Position numbers and translations under genes: made by a program. Positions 19,245 to 28,118 of a stretch of 64,000 bases of DNA are shown here, in pieces (within the stretch, counting starts at the first letter, position 1; the number at the start of each line of letters is the position of its first letter). The notes beneath the pieces are model-generated. The model did no database searches. It saw only the letters and a list, made by a program, of their open reading frames with translations, and was not told the DNA's origin. Source of the stretch: Streptomyces profundus (GTDB taxonomy: Bacteria; Actinomycetota; Actinomycetes; Streptomycetales; Streptomycetaceae); the NCBI RefSeq assembly GCF_020740535.1, contig NZ_CP082362.1:7189501-7253500 (forward strand), read 5' to 3'.

Positions 19245-20336
19245 GTGCCCACCACCGCTGAGCGCCGCGCCACCGTGCTGGTCATCGGCGCCGGCCAGGC
19301 CGGCCTCTCGGCCGGATACCACCTGAGGCGACGTGGCTTCGCCAGCGCCCTGACCGACCCGGGGGCGGCCCGCACCTTCGTGATGCTGGACGCGGAGGGC
19401 GGCGCCGGCGGCGCCTGGCGGCACCGCTGGGAGTCGCTGCGGATGGCGACGGTCAACGGGATCTTCGACCTGCCGAGCTTCCCCCAGCCGCCGATCGACC
19501 CCGACGAGGCGAGCCGCGCCGCCGTGCCCCGCTACTTCGAGGACTTCGAGCGCACCGCCGGGCTGCCGATCCTCCGCCCCGTCACGGTCACCGCCGTCAC
19601 CCGCGCCGACGCCGACCCGCACGGCGAGCTGCTGGTCGCCTCCTCCACGGGACGCTGGCGCGCCGGGGCGATCGTCAACGCCACCGGCACCTGGACCAAC
19701 CCGGTGCGCCCCTACTACCCGGGCCAGGAGACCTTCGAGGGCCGGCAGTTGCACACCCGCGACTACGTGTCGGCCGACGAGTTGGCCGGGCGGCGCGTCG
19801 CGGTGGTGGGCGGCGGGATCTCCGCCGTCCAGCAGCTGGAGGAGATCTCCCGGGTGGCCACCACCCTCTGGTACACCCGCCGCGAACCGGTCTTCCTCGA
19901 CGGCGACTTCCGCCCCGAGGAGGAGGGCAGGCGGACCATCGAACGGGTCAGCGCCGACGTGGCGGCGGGCAACCCCACCGGCAGCGTCGTCTCCTACACG
20001 GGCCTGGGCTGGACGTCCTACGCCGTCGCGGCCAAGGAGCGGGGCGCCCTGCGGCGGCGCCCCATGTTCACCTCGATCGAACCCCTCGGCGTCCGCGAGG
20101 CCGACGGCTCGTTCACCGCGCTCGACGCCATCCTGTGGGCCACCGGCTTCAAGGCCGCACTGCGGCACCTGGACCCGCTGGGGCTGCGCAACGCGCGCGG
20201 CGGCATCGCGATGCGCGGCACCCGGGTCGCGGCCGAGCCGCGCGTCCATCTGATCGGCTTCGGTCCCTCCCAGTCCACCGTCGGCGCCAACCGCGCCGGC
20301 CGCGAGGCGGCCAGGGAGCTGACCGCGGCCCTCTAG
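19245..20336 (+). CDS. flavin-dependent NAD(P)-binding monooxygenase (CzcO/FMO-like)
   Basis: 363 residues from GTG 19245. Two Rossmann motifs: FAD-binding VIGAGQAGLSAGYHL at about 13-27 and NADPH-binding VVGGGISAVQQL near residue 187, separated by the INATGTW motif, which is typical of class B flavoprotein monooxygenases and their relatives. The protein is shorter than true Baeyer-Villiger enzymes (about 500 residues), so the reaction may be N- or S-oxygenation. Encoded directly after the dioxygenase. Substrate unknown. Confidence 0.82.
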   Translation: MPTTAERRATVLVIGAGQAGLSAGYHLRRRGFASALTDPGAARTFVMLDAEGGAGGAWRHRWESLRMATVNGIFDLPSFPQPPIDPDEASRAAVPRYFEDFERTAGLPILRPVTVTAVTRADADPHGELLVASSTGRWRAGAIVNATGTWTNPVRPYYPGQETFEGRQLHTRDYVSADELAGRRVAVVGGGISAVQQLEEISRVATTLWYTRREPVFLDGDFRPEEEGRRTIERVSADVAAGNPTGSVVSYTGLGWTSYAVAAKERGALRRRPMFTSIEPLGVREADGSFTALDAILWATGFKAALRHLDPLGLRNARGGIAMRGTRVAAEPRVHLIGFGPSQSTVGANRAGREAARELTAAL

Positions 20337-20349
20337 ACCAGGCCCCCGC

Positions 20350-21129
20350 CTACAGCCAGCGGGGCAGGTCCGGGAGCGGCCCCGCCACGTCGAGCCGCCT
20401 GGCACCCCGTCCGGTCAGCCACCGGACCAGATCGCTCATCCGGCCGCTGACCGCGGGGCCCACGCCCCCGTCGCCCCCGGGCCGGGCCGCCCGGTCGGTC
20501 GGCACCAGGGCCGGCGGCGCCGCCTCGCCGCGCCGCCGCCAGGCGGCCAGCACATCGTCCGCCAGCCGGTCCAGCAGGTCGGGCGGCAGATCGGCGAACC
20601 GGGCGCCGCCGCCCAGGTCCACGGCGTGCACCCACACCTCACGGGTCCGCATCCACGCCGTCTCCCGCGCCGGAACGGTACGGCCCTGGGCCGTCACCAC
20701 CTCCGCGTCCCAGGCCGCGTCCGGCAGATCCCGCCACTCCACGTCGAGATGCGTCTCGGAGTGCGCGAACAGGGAGCGCAGCGCCCGCGCCGGGAGCGAG
20801 GCGCCGAGCGCGATCTCCCGGGCCCGCTGGTCGGCCGAGGCGTACATCGGCCGCTCGACGCCCGTCCTGCTCCACTCGCAGAGCCGGGTCAGGGCGCGCG
20901 CGTTGTATCCGACATGGGCCACCAGCGCGGCGCGGCTCCACCCCGGCAGCCGGCTGGGGCCCGCCAGATCCCGGTCGGTCAGCCCGTCAAGCGCGCGGGC
21001 GAAGAACGCCGTGCCGGCCCTGGCCCAGGCCAGCTCCGTGGCCGGCGCGTTCGGCGCGTCGTAGCGGGCGCCCGCGCCCTGCCTGGCCCGCAGCGCGGCG
21101 CGGGCCTCGGCCAGATCGCCGCCCGTCAT
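20350..21129 (-). CDS. mycothiol-dependent maleylpyruvate isomerase
   Basis: 259 residues of the DinB/MDMPI fold. Metal-binding residues match the known Corynebacterium enzyme pattern His...Glu-x3-His: His72 (LVAHVGYNARAL), Glu163 and His167 (REVWVHAVD). Isomerises maleylpyruvate to fumarylpyruvate using mycothiol, the actinobacterial thiol. The ATG at 21129 overlaps the hydrolase stop by ATGA. Last gene of the gentisate operon, convergent with the flavin monooxygenase at a 13-bp distance. Confidence 0.85.
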   Translation of the reverse strand: MTGGDLAEARAALRARQGAGARYDAPNAPATELAWARAGTAFFARALDGLTDRDLAGPSRLPGWSRAALVAHVGYNARALTRLCEWSRTGVERPMYASADQRAREIALGASLPARALRSLFAHSETHLDVEWRDLPDAAWDAEVVTAQGRTVPARETAWMRTREVWVHAVDLGGGARFADLPPDLLDRLADDVLAAWRRRGEAAPPALVPTDRAARPGGDGGVGPAVSGRMSDLVRWLTGRGARRLDVAGPLPDLPRWL

Positions 21130-21989
21130 GTCCGGGACACCACGGGTTCGGCCGTGGCGTCGAGGGGGAGGGCCTCGGCCACCACCCGGTTGGTGAGGGT
21201 GCCGATCCCCTCGACCGTGGTGGTGAGGATCTGCCCCGGCGTCAGATAGCGGGCCGGCTTGCGGGCGTGGCCCACACCGCCAGGGGTGCCGGTGGCGATC
21301 ACGTCGCCGGGGCGCAGCGTCATCACGGTCGACAGGTAGGAGATCAGCTCGGCGGGGCCGAACACCAGATCGTCCGTGGTGGTGCGCTGCACCTCCACGC
21401 CGTCGACGGCGGTCACCAGCGCGCCGCCGAGGGCGAACTCGTCGGGGGTGACCAGCACCGGGCCGAACGGGGTGCTCGACTCGAAGGACTTGCCCGGCAG
21501 CCACTGGAGCGTGCGGTACTGCCAGTCCCGCATGGTCACGTCGTTGAGGACCGCGTAGCCGGCGATGGCGGCCTGGGCCGTCGCCGCGTCGGCGCGCCGC
21601 ACCGTCTCGCCGACCACCACGGCCAACTCGCCCTCCCAGTCCACCTGCTGGGACTCCGGCGGGATGACGACCGGGTCGCGCGGGCCGACCAGCGCCTCCG
21701 GGTACTTGCTGAAGACGGTGGGGGCGGTGGGCAGCTCCCGGCCCATCTCCAGGATGTGCGTGCGGTAGTTGAGCCCGACGCAGAGGATCTTCCCCGGCCG
21801 GGGCACCACGGGTGCCAGCGGGACATCGGCCCAGGCGTGGACGGGCCCGTCGGCGGTGCGGGCGGACGCGAGGCCGCCGGCCGCCAGCAGGGCGCCGACG
21901 TCCGGGTACCCGAGCTCGGTCGCGGTGTCCCCGGTCACGCGGGCCGCTGCGGTGCCGCCCTGCGGCAGTCGGATGGTGGCCAACCTCAT
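21126..21989 (-). CDS. fumarylpyruvate hydrolase (FAH family)
   Basis: 287 residues. FAH-fold metal ligands Glu119 and Glu121 (DWEGELAVVVG) and Asp150 (LNDVTMRD) are present; GLNYRTH is the family's N-terminal active-site segment. In this operon it should split fumarylpyruvate into fumarate and pyruvate. Positioned between gentisate dioxygenase and maleylpyruvate isomerase with ATGA overlaps on both sides, the same three functions that neighbour each other in the Corynebacterium gentisate locus. Confidence 0.88.
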   Translation of the reverse strand: MRLATIRLPQGGTAAARVTGDTATELGYPDVGALLAAGGLASARTADGPVHAWADVPLAPVVPRPGKILCVGLNYRTHILEMGRELPTAPTVFSKYPEALVGPRDPVVIPPESQQVDWEGELAVVVGETVRRADAATAQAAIAGYAVLNDVTMRDWQYRTLQWLPGKSFESSTPFGPVLVTPDEFALGGALVTAVDGVEVQRTTTDDLVFGPAELISYLSTVMTLRPGDVIATGTPGGVGHARKPARYLTPGQILTTTVEGIGTLTNRVVAEALPLDATAEPVVSRT

Positions 21990-23101
21990 CGGTCGTCTCC
22001 CTCGATATGGGTGCGGGCGAAGTGCAGGCGCTCCATGATCGGAGCGTCGGAGAAGCGGAACAGGTCGAAGCCGGTCTCGGCCTGGAGCGAGAACGGGACC
22101 CAGGACGGCACCACGAACAGGTCGCCGGTGCCGAGATCGTGCGGGGTGCCGTCCAGCAGGACGCGGCCCCTGCCGTCGAACACCTGGAAGACGCTGGAGC
22201 CGACCTCCCGGCGGGTGGCGGTCGCGACTCCCGGGCGCAGCCGGTGGAACTCGGCCCTGATGGTGGGCATCACATCGCCACCGGTGGTCGGGTTGACATA
22301 CCGGACCGCGGCGTGGCCCTGCTCCACGGTGGCCGGCTGCCCCTCCTCCTCAAGCAGCAGCTGCTCGTTCAACGCCCGGTCCGTGTGCTCCCAGCGGTAG
22401 GCGCCGATGGGCGAGGAGACGGTGTTCCTGAGGCCGGAGAGCGGACGCAACCCGGGGTGGCACCAGAGGCGTTCGCCACGGGAGAAGTTGGGCGTGGCGT
22501 AGTCGGTGACCCGGTCCGAGCCGAACTCGAAGAAGCCGACGTCGGTGTAGTGGGAGAAGGGGATGTCCAGGCCGTCGAGCCATGCCATCGGCTGGTCGGT
22601 CTCGTTGTGGTGGCCGTGGAAGTGCCAGCCGGGGGTGAGCAGGAAGTCGCCCCGGCTCATCCGGACGGGGTCCCCGTCGACGACCGTCCACACGCCCTCG
22701 CCCTCCACCACGAAGCGGAACGCGTTCTGGGAGTGCCGGTGTTCGGGCGCGGTCTCGCGCGCGCCGAGGTACTGGATGGCGGCCCAGAGGGTGGGGGTGG
22801 CGTAGGCGCTGGGGGCGAGCCCGGGGTTGGCCAGCGCGATCGCGCGGCGTTCCCCGCCCCGGCCGACCGGCACCAGATCGCCGGCCCGCCTGGCCAGCGG
22901 GTACAGCGCGTTCCAGCGCCACACATGGGCCTCGGCCCTGGGCGCGGGGTGCATCGGCATCAGATCGCCGAGCTGGGTCCACAGCGGAACCAGGTTCGCC
23001 GAGGCGAAGTCCCGGTAGAGCTGGTCGAGTTCAGGACTGTCGCCCGCTGTCATGGCATTGGCGACCGAACCGTGTCCCGCGGGTGGTTCGTCGACGGTCA
23101 T
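21986..23101 (-). CDS. gentisate 1,2-dioxygenase
   Basis: 371 residues, bicupin. The Fe-binding first cupin carries His121 and His123 (EHRHSQNAFRFVVEGEG) and His162 in WHFHGHHNE, the gentisate/1-hydroxy-2-naphthoate dioxygenase pattern. A second cupin occupies about residues 270-365. Opens gentisate between C1 and C2 to maleylpyruvate. The ATG overlaps the stop of the ABC ATPase gene (ATGA, 23098-23101), so import and ring cleavage are translationally linked. Confidence 0.92.
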   Translation of the reverse strand: MTVDEPPAGHGSVANAMTAGDSPELDQLYRDFASANLVPLWTQLGDLMPMHPAPRAEAHVWRWNALYPLARRAGDLVPVGRGGERRAIALANPGLAPSAYATPTLWAAIQYLGARETAPEHRHSQNAFRFVVEGEGVWTVVDGDPVRMSRGDFLLTPGWHFHGHHNETDQPMAWLDGLDIPFSHYTDVGFFEFGSDRVTDYATPNFSRGERLWCHPGLRPLSGLRNTVSSPIGAYRWEHTDRALNEQLLLEEEGQPATVEQGHAAVRYVNPTTGGDVMPTIRAEFHRLRPGVATATRREVGSSVFQVFDGRGRVLLDGTPHDLGTGDLFVVPSWVPFSLQAETGFDLFRFSDAPIMERLHFARTHIEGDDR

Positions 23102-23958
23102 CGGGTCGCTCCCTTCGTCAGGTCGTTCGGCTCGTCGGGGCGGTGGCCCCGCTTGGCCTTCTGCACCAGTTCATGGACATGGGTGCGCAGTTCGGCGAAC
23201 CTCGGCAGGTTGCGGGTGCCCAACTGCTCGCGCTCGTTCGGCAGATCGACGGTGACGTCCTCCATGATCACGGTGGGCCGTCCGGAGAGGACCAGCACCC
23301 GCTGGCCCAGATAGATGGCCTCGTCGATGTCATGGGTGACGAACAGCAGCGTGATCCCCAGCCGGTGCCACAGCTGCCGGACCAGATCCTCCAGATCGGC
23401 CCTGGTCTGGGCGTCGACGGCGGCGAACGGCTCGTCCATCAGCAGGATGTCCGGCTCGTAGGCCACCGCGCGGGCGATGGCGACGCGCTGCTGCATCCCG
23501 CCGGACAGCTGCCACGGGTAGGAGTTCGGCACGTCGGCCAGGCCGACGGCCTCAAGGGACTCGTCGACCAGGCGGCGCCGCTCCGCCTTGCCCAAGCCCT
23601 TCTCCCGCAGCGGCAGATCGACGTTCCCGGCCACCGTCAGCCAGGGGAACAGGCTGCGGGCGTAGTCCTGGAAGACGACGGCCATGCCCTCGGGCGGGCC
23701 CGAGATGGCCGTGTCCTCCAGCGCGACGTCGCCCCGCGTCGGGGGCAGCAGTCCGGCGATACAGCGCAGCAGGGTGGTCTTGCCCGCCCCCGAGGGGCCG
23801 ACGATGCACACCATCTCGCCGTCGCTGACGGAGAAGGTGAGATCGCGGATCGCCTCGGTCGAGCCGGCGGAGGACTCGTACACCTTGTTCAGGCCCGACA
23901 CCCGCAACAGGTCGGCGCGGACGGGGGGACGGTCGGTGCGTGGGGTGTCGACGGTCAT
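23098..23958 (-). CDS. ABC transporter ATP-binding protein (nitrate/sulfonate/taurine type), cluster B
   Basis: 286 residues with complete Walker A (GPSGAGKTT), signature (LSGGMQQR), Walker B (ILLMDEPF) and H-loop (FVTHDIDEA). The start shares one base with the permease stop (TGATG). Strikingly similar along its whole length to the cluster A ATPase, including the C-terminal EREQL...LPRF.ELR region, so the importers arose by duplication. Powers uptake for the gentisate pathway. Confidence 0.92.
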   Translation of the reverse strand: MTVDTPRTDRPPVRADLLRVSGLNKVYESSAGSTEAIRDLTFSVSDGEMVCIVGPSGAGKTTLLRCIAGLLPPTRGDVALEDTAISGPPEGMAVVFQDYARSLFPWLTVAGNVDLPLREKGLGKAERRRLVDESLEAVGLADVPNSYPWQLSGGMQQRVAIARAVAYEPDILLMDEPFAAVDAQTRADLEDLVRQLWHRLGITLLFVTHDIDEAIYLGQRVLVLSGRPTVIMEDVTVDLPNEREQLGTRNLPRFAELRTHVHELVQKAKRGHRPDEPNDLTKGATR

Positions 23959-24806
23959 CAGGAACCTCCTCGTTGCGACTGGCGCTGTCCCCGGTACCAG
24001 GCCAGAACGACGCGTTCGACGGCACGGAAGAGCAGGGACAGCAGGACACCGACCAGTCCGAGCAGCAGGATTCCCGTCCACATCTGCGGCAGGGAGAAGC
24101 TGCGCTGGAACTGGATGATGGTGAAGCCGAGCCCGTTGTTGGCGGCGAACATCTCGGAGATCACCATCAGGATGATCGCGATGGACAGCGCCTGGCGGGC
24201 TCCGGTGAAGATCTGCGGGCTGGCGCCCCGCAGGATCACGGTCCGCAGCCGGGTCACCGGGCGCAGCCGGTACGTGCGGGCGGTGTCCCGCAGCAGCGGG
24301 TCGATGCCGCGCACACCCTCCACCGTGTTGAGCAGGATCGGCCACAGCGCCCCGGTGGCGATCACCACGATCTTCATCGTGGTGCCGATGCCGAAGAACA
24401 GCATCAGGACGGGCACCATCACCGGCGGCGGGATGGCGCGGAAGAACTCCAACACCGGCTCGACGAACGCCCGCAGCCGCGCCGACGATCCGATCGGCAC
24501 GCCGAGGGCGATCCCGAGCACCAGGGCCAGCGCGTAGCCGGCGCTCAGCCGCCCGAGCGAGGGCAGCAGCTCGCTGGTGATCCGGCCCTCGAACCAGGTG
24601 GGTCCGAACACCTCCAGGATCTCGCGCAGCGGCGGGAAGTAGAAGCTGTTGAAGTCCTCCGACACCACCCACCACACGGCGACCACCACCGCCGGCAGGC
24701 CCAGGGTGACGAGCAGCGAACGGCCCAGGGCCAGCGCGCCCCGGCCGGCGCCCCGCCGACGGCGCGTGGCCGACCTGGCGGAACGCGTGGGTATGACGGC
24801 GGTCAT
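23958..24806 (-). CDS. ABC transporter permease, cluster B, second permease
   Basis: 282 residues, BPD_transp_1 family, about six membrane helices after a basic N-terminal tail of about 30 residues. Shares with its cluster A counterpart (9682-10470) the segments EPVLEFFRA.PPPV..PVLMLF and QALSI.IILMVI.EMFA. ATG 24806 overlaps the first permease by ATGA. Confidence 0.9.
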   Translation of the reverse strand: MTAVIPTRSARSATRRRRGAGRGALALGRSLLVTLGLPAVVVAVWWVVSEDFNSFYFPPLREILEVFGPTWFEGRITSELLPSLGRLSAGYALALVLGIALGVPIGSSARLRAFVEPVLEFFRAIPPPVMVPVLMLFFGIGTTMKIVVIATGALWPILLNTVEGVRGIDPLLRDTARTYRLRPVTRLRTVILRGASPQIFTGARQALSIAIILMVISEMFAANNGLGFTIIQFQRSFSLPQMWTGILLLGLVGVLLSLLFRAVERVVLAWYRGQRQSQRGGS

Positions 24807-25645
24807 GAGGCGGACTCCTGTCGCACGGAGGGGTGCCAACGCAGCAGACGGCGTTCCACCAGGCGCGCCAGGAGGTTGACGGCGACGCCCAACAGGCCGG
24901 TGACGATGATCAGGGCGTACATGGAGGCCACCGCGCCCGAGGTCTGCGCCACGGCGATCAGCCGGCCGATGCCGTCCGTGCCGATGATCAACTCGCCGGT
25001 CACGGTGAGGATCAGCGCCACGCTCGCGGCCAGCCGGAAGCCGACCACCGCGTACGGCAGCGTGGTCGGCCACGCCAGCCGGGTGGCCGTGGTGAGCCGC
25101 CGGAACCGGTAGGACCTGGCGGTGTCCCTGGCGACGGGGTCGATGTCCCTGACCCCGGCCAGCACCTGGAGCAGCACCTGCCAGAAGCTGGCGTAGATCA
25201 CCAGCAGCAGGGTGGCCTCCCGGCCGGTGCCGTACAGCAGCACGGCCAGCGGGATCAGCGCGACCGAGGGGATCGGACGCAGGAACTCGATCAGGGAGGC
25301 GGTGGTCTCCCGCAGCCACCCGACCGAGCCGATCACCATGCCCAGCAGGGTGCCGGCCAGCACGGCGATCGAAAGGCCGATGCCCCAGGTGGTCAGGGTC
25401 TCGCCGAGCGCCCGCCAGAAGTCGGCGGTGCCCACCCGGTCGGACAGCGCGGACACCATCTCCGAGAACGGCGGCATGAAACGGGAGTTGACCAGGCCCA
25501 CGCGGGGCAGCAGCTCGACGACGGCGGCCAGGGTGGCCACGCCGCCGAGTCCGAGCAGCCCTCGGTGCGGCGGACGCGCGGGGCGCCCGCGCCGGACGGC
25601 GCCCGTCGGGCGGGCCGGCGCCGGATCTGCGACGGTCGTGGTCAT
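24803..25645 (-). CDS. ABC transporter permease, cluster B, first permease
   Basis: 280 residues, same fold and order as 10467-11375 of cluster A. It carries the shared EFLRPIPSVALIPLAVL and EAA-loop RDTARSYRF. Forms the presumed heterodimeric channel with the next gene product. An 87-bp gap separates it from the hydrolase gene upstream. Confidence 0.9.
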   Translation of the reverse strand: MTTTVADPAPARPTGAVRRGRPARPPHRGLLGLGGVATLAAVVELLPRVGLVNSRFMPPFSEMVSALSDRVGTADFWRALGETLTTWGIGLSIAVLAGTLLGMVIGSVGWLRETTASLIEFLRPIPSVALIPLAVLLYGTGREATLLLVIYASFWQVLLQVLAGVRDIDPVARDTARSYRFRRLTTATRLAWPTTLPYAVVGFRLAASVALILTVTGELIIGTDGIGRLIAVAQTSGAVASMYALIIVTGLLGVAVNLLARLVERRLLRWHPSVRQESAS

Positions 25646-25732
25646 GGGCGGCGCCCGCTTCCCTCGACCGGGTACGGATGGTGGGTGGCACTCGGCTCAG
25701 CCATCACGATTCACCCCTTCTCTCCAATGTCT

Positions 25733-26404
25733 TCAGCTTCTTCTCCGCCACCGGCCGACCAGCGCGTCGGTGGCGACGGCCCTTCCGAAGCTCCGCTCGA
25801 CGACCGCGACCGAGGCCGCGTGCTCCGCCTCGGTGTAGGCGGCACACGCGTCCTCGACCAGCGTCGCCAGATAGTCGTGGTCGACCGCCGAGCGCAGCGA
25901 ACTCTCCACGCACACGTCCGTGGTGACGCCGCAGAACAGCAGCGAACGCCGCCCGTGGCCCGCGAGGCGCTCCACGAAGCCGGGCCCGGTGAACGCGCTG
26001 TAGCGGTGCTTGACCGCGACCCACTCGCCCGGCCGTGGCGCCACCCGGTAGAACTCGGCGCCCCAGCCCCCGCGCCGACAGTTCGGCCCGGCCGGCTCGA
26101 ACCCGGGGCCGATGCCGGGGGCGAGGCGGTGCCGCCAGGCGGCCGAGTCGAGACCGGGGCCGTGCTCGGTGCGGACGAAGACCACGGGGACGTCGGCCCC
26201 GCGGGCCGCGTCGACCAGCACCTCGATCCGGTCGACGGCCCGGTGTACGGCGGTCAGGTCCCGGCCGGCGGCGGCCATGGTGCCCGCCGGATGACAGAAG
26301 TCGTTCTGCACGTCGACCACCACGAGCAGCGCGTCCTCGGGCGCCTCGCGCACCACGGTCGTCTCGGTCGTCTCGGTCGTCGTCTCGGTCGTCGTCTCGG
26401 TCAT
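25733..26404 (-). CDS. isochorismatase-family hydrolase, cluster B
   Basis: 223 residues; triad Asp31 (VVVDVQNDFCH), Lys132 (VAVKHRYSAF) and Cys165 (TTDVCVESS). The first 16 residues are a Thr/Glu repeat (TETTTETTTETTETT) encoded by 9- and 12-bp tandem DNA repeats, ahead of the normal domain start. Translation could instead begin at one of two adjacent GTG codons after the repeat. Located between the binding protein (18-bp gap) and the permeases, so the hydrolase is part of the import operon. Likely removes an amide or ester-like group from the imported compound to release the ring acid; substrate unknown. Confidence 0.84.
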   Translation of the reverse strand: MTETTTETTTETTETTVVREAPEDALLVVVDVQNDFCHPAGTMAAAGRDLTAVHRAVDRIEVLVDAARGADVPVVFVRTEHGPGLDSAAWRHRLAPGIGPGFEPAGPNCRRGGWGAEFYRVAPRPGEWVAVKHRYSAFTGPGFVERLAGHGRRSLLFCGVTTDVCVESSLRSAVDHDYLATLVEDACAAYTEAEHAASVAVVERSFGRAVATDALVGRWRRRS

Positions 26405-26422
26405 GGTGAAGTCCGCGCCCGC

Positions 26423-27397
26423 TCAGCGGCCGAGGAGGGCGTCGAGGTCGATCTCGTCATCGACGAATCCGCTCCTCACCATCCGGTCCGCCAGGAACTC
26501 CAGCGAGGCCACGTCCACCTCGCTGTGGAAGCCCGGCAGGATCATGGCGTCGGCGATGGCCGGTTCGAGCTCCTCGATCTCGGGGAGGGCCTGCCGGAAC
26601 GCGTCCGGGTCCTCGGTGACCAGCTCGGCGGTGTCGGCGATCGCGGCCTGGAAGGCGGCCACCGCCTCGGGGTCGCGCTCCGCGAAGTCCTGGGTGGTGA
26701 GGTAGGAGCCGATCTGAAGGCCCTCCATGGACTCGACATAGGGCCACAGCACGGGCGTCAGCCCGTCGTTGACGCCCATCGTCAGGAACGGCTCGATGAC
26801 CCAGGCCGCGTCGATCTGCCCGTTGGCCAGCGCCGGCAGCATGTCGGGGAAGCCCAGCTCGACGAACTCGACCCCCGAGGTGTCGACGCCGCGCTCCTCA
26901 AGCGCCGCCTCGATGGTGATGTCGCCGATGTTCTCCAGCGTGTTCACCGCGATGGAGGCGCCGGCCAGGTCATCCGCCGCCTCGATGCCCGACCCCTCGG
27001 CGGCCAGCACCGCCGAGAAGTCGGCCGTCGGGTCGTCGGTGGCGAAGGTACCGGGCGCGATCATCCGCAGCGGCAGGCCGCGCTCCGCCGCCAGCAGGCC
27101 GCTGACGACGTTGGACCCCGCGATGTCCAGGTTGCCGCCGACCAGCGCGGGTATCGCCGCCGCGCCGCCGGCCGAGGCGTCGATCCGCAGCTCGATGCCG
27201 TGCTCCTCGAAGACGCCCTGCTGCACGCCGAACCGCAGGAACGCCGAGGGAACGCCGTCCGTCTCGCCGATCCTGATGACGCCGCCGGAGCCCTCCCCCT
27301 CGCCTCCCGAGGCGTCCGGCCCCGTCGAGGCGCCGCAGGCGCCCACGCAGAGCAGCACGCCGGCGGCCACCGCCGTTCGTAGGGTGTGGTGTCTCAT
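26423..27397 (-). CDS. ABC transporter substrate-binding lipoprotein (NMT1/SsuA-like), cluster B
   Basis: 324 residues. Signal peptide with lipobox VGAC (Cys21), a Gly/Glu/Ser linker, then the NMT1-type binding fold. First gene of the cluster B operon; the 721-bp region upstream is shared with the divergent hydroxylase gene. Its C-terminal sequence (GFVDDEIDLDALLGR) reappears, degraded, just upstream at 27470-27562. Confidence 0.9.
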   Translation of the reverse strand: MRHHTLRTAVAAGVLLCVGACGASTGPDASGGEGEGSGGVIRIGETDGVPSAFLRFGVQQGVFEEHGIELRIDASAGGAAAIPALVGGNLDIAGSNVVSGLLAAERGLPLRMIAPGTFATDDPTADFSAVLAAEGSGIEAADDLAGASIAVNTLENIGDITIEAALEERGVDTSGVEFVELGFPDMLPALANGQIDAAWVIEPFLTMGVNDGLTPVLWPYVESMEGLQIGSYLTTQDFAERDPEAVAAFQAAIADTAELVTEDPDAFRQALPEIEELEPAIADAMILPGFHSEVDVASLEFLADRMVRSGFVDDEIDLDALLGR

Positions 27398-27469
27398 CGT
27401 TGTCTCCTTCCTTCCGGGCCGTCCCGAGCCCTGGCGCGGCGGCCGTCCGTGGACGGGCCGCGCGGCGCC

Positions 27470-27562
27470 TCATGGCAGGAGCGTGTCCAGGTCGATTCCG
27501 TCTTGGTCGAACAGGCCCCACCGGCCGCCGGGTTCGGCGTGCCATGTCACGGAGGCCAGGCG
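27470..27562 (-). pseudogene. 3' remnant of a second substrate-binding protein gene
   Basis: A minus-strand frame ending at 27470 encodes WGLFDQDGIDLDTLLP preceded by LASVTWHAEPGGR. This aligns over about 28 residues with the C-terminus of the intact binding protein next door (VASLEFLADRMVRSGFVDDE, then IDLDALLG) with a single gap. Only this end is recognisable; further upstream the similarity stops. Best explained as the tail of a lost tandem copy. Called from the alignment by eye only. Confidence 0.5.
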
Positions 27563-28118
27563 GTACCGCCGTCCCGCCCGGTCTCGCGGGCGAGGGGAGG
27601 TCCCCCCAGGTGCACGGTGGAGGAGGCGATGGCCATGGGTGCCCCCGGTCACGACCGTGGCTCTCCCTCCGGGGAGACCCGAGCCGGTACGGCCCACGAC
27701 CGCTGTGTCGTTCACCGTGGAGCACCTCCAACGTCACGCACCGCGATGGGCTGGTGCGGGTCCAAGCAACATAAGTGCGCCACGACACCTCGGGGGTTTC
27801 TGCCATCAGGATTCTTCTATGACGAATCTGGCTTTCCGCCAGCCGGTCGCCGGGGTGCGGAGCCGTAGTCTCAGAAGCCGATCTACTGCTGCAACAGCTG
27901 AGATCCCGGGCCGGACGGGGACAATCCGTCCGTTCCGCAAGGAAGAATCAGGATCAGCAGACGAGCCTGGCAGGCCACTCCCCGCCGCGAGCGGGCGGGT
28001 GGCGACGTCACCGGCCACGCACCCCCCAGAAGGGGAAACGGTCACCCCCTGTGGTGGCCCCCACGGCGCGCGGCACGGACGACCGCCACCGTGGTCGTGA
28101 CCAAGAAAGGCAAAGCCC
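27563..28118. other. intergenic region between divergent cluster B operons
   Basis: No convincing gene. The half nearest the binding-protein gene is GC-rich and lacks similarity to known families. The stretch 27760-27900 is clearly richer in A/T and probably contains promoters. The hydroxylase ATG at 28119 is preceded by AAAGG. A candidate operator is listed separately. Confidence 0.5.
27911..27943. promoter_or_regulatory. candidate IclR-type operator of the gentisate cluster
   Basis: Inverted repeat CGGACGG (27911-27917) / CCGTCCG (27925-27931) with a 7-base spacer, followed directly by TTCCGCAAGGAA (27932-27943). The CGTTCCG element is shared with one arm of the cluster A palindrome at 16441-16465. 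Located between the divergent binding-protein and hydroxylase genes. Weak evidence. Confidence 0.35.

Noticed and set aside
24833..27382. 849-residue + strand open frame opposite the cluster B permease, hydrolase and binding-protein genes
   Set aside because: Antisense shadow of high-GC coding sequence; no ribosome site, no domain.
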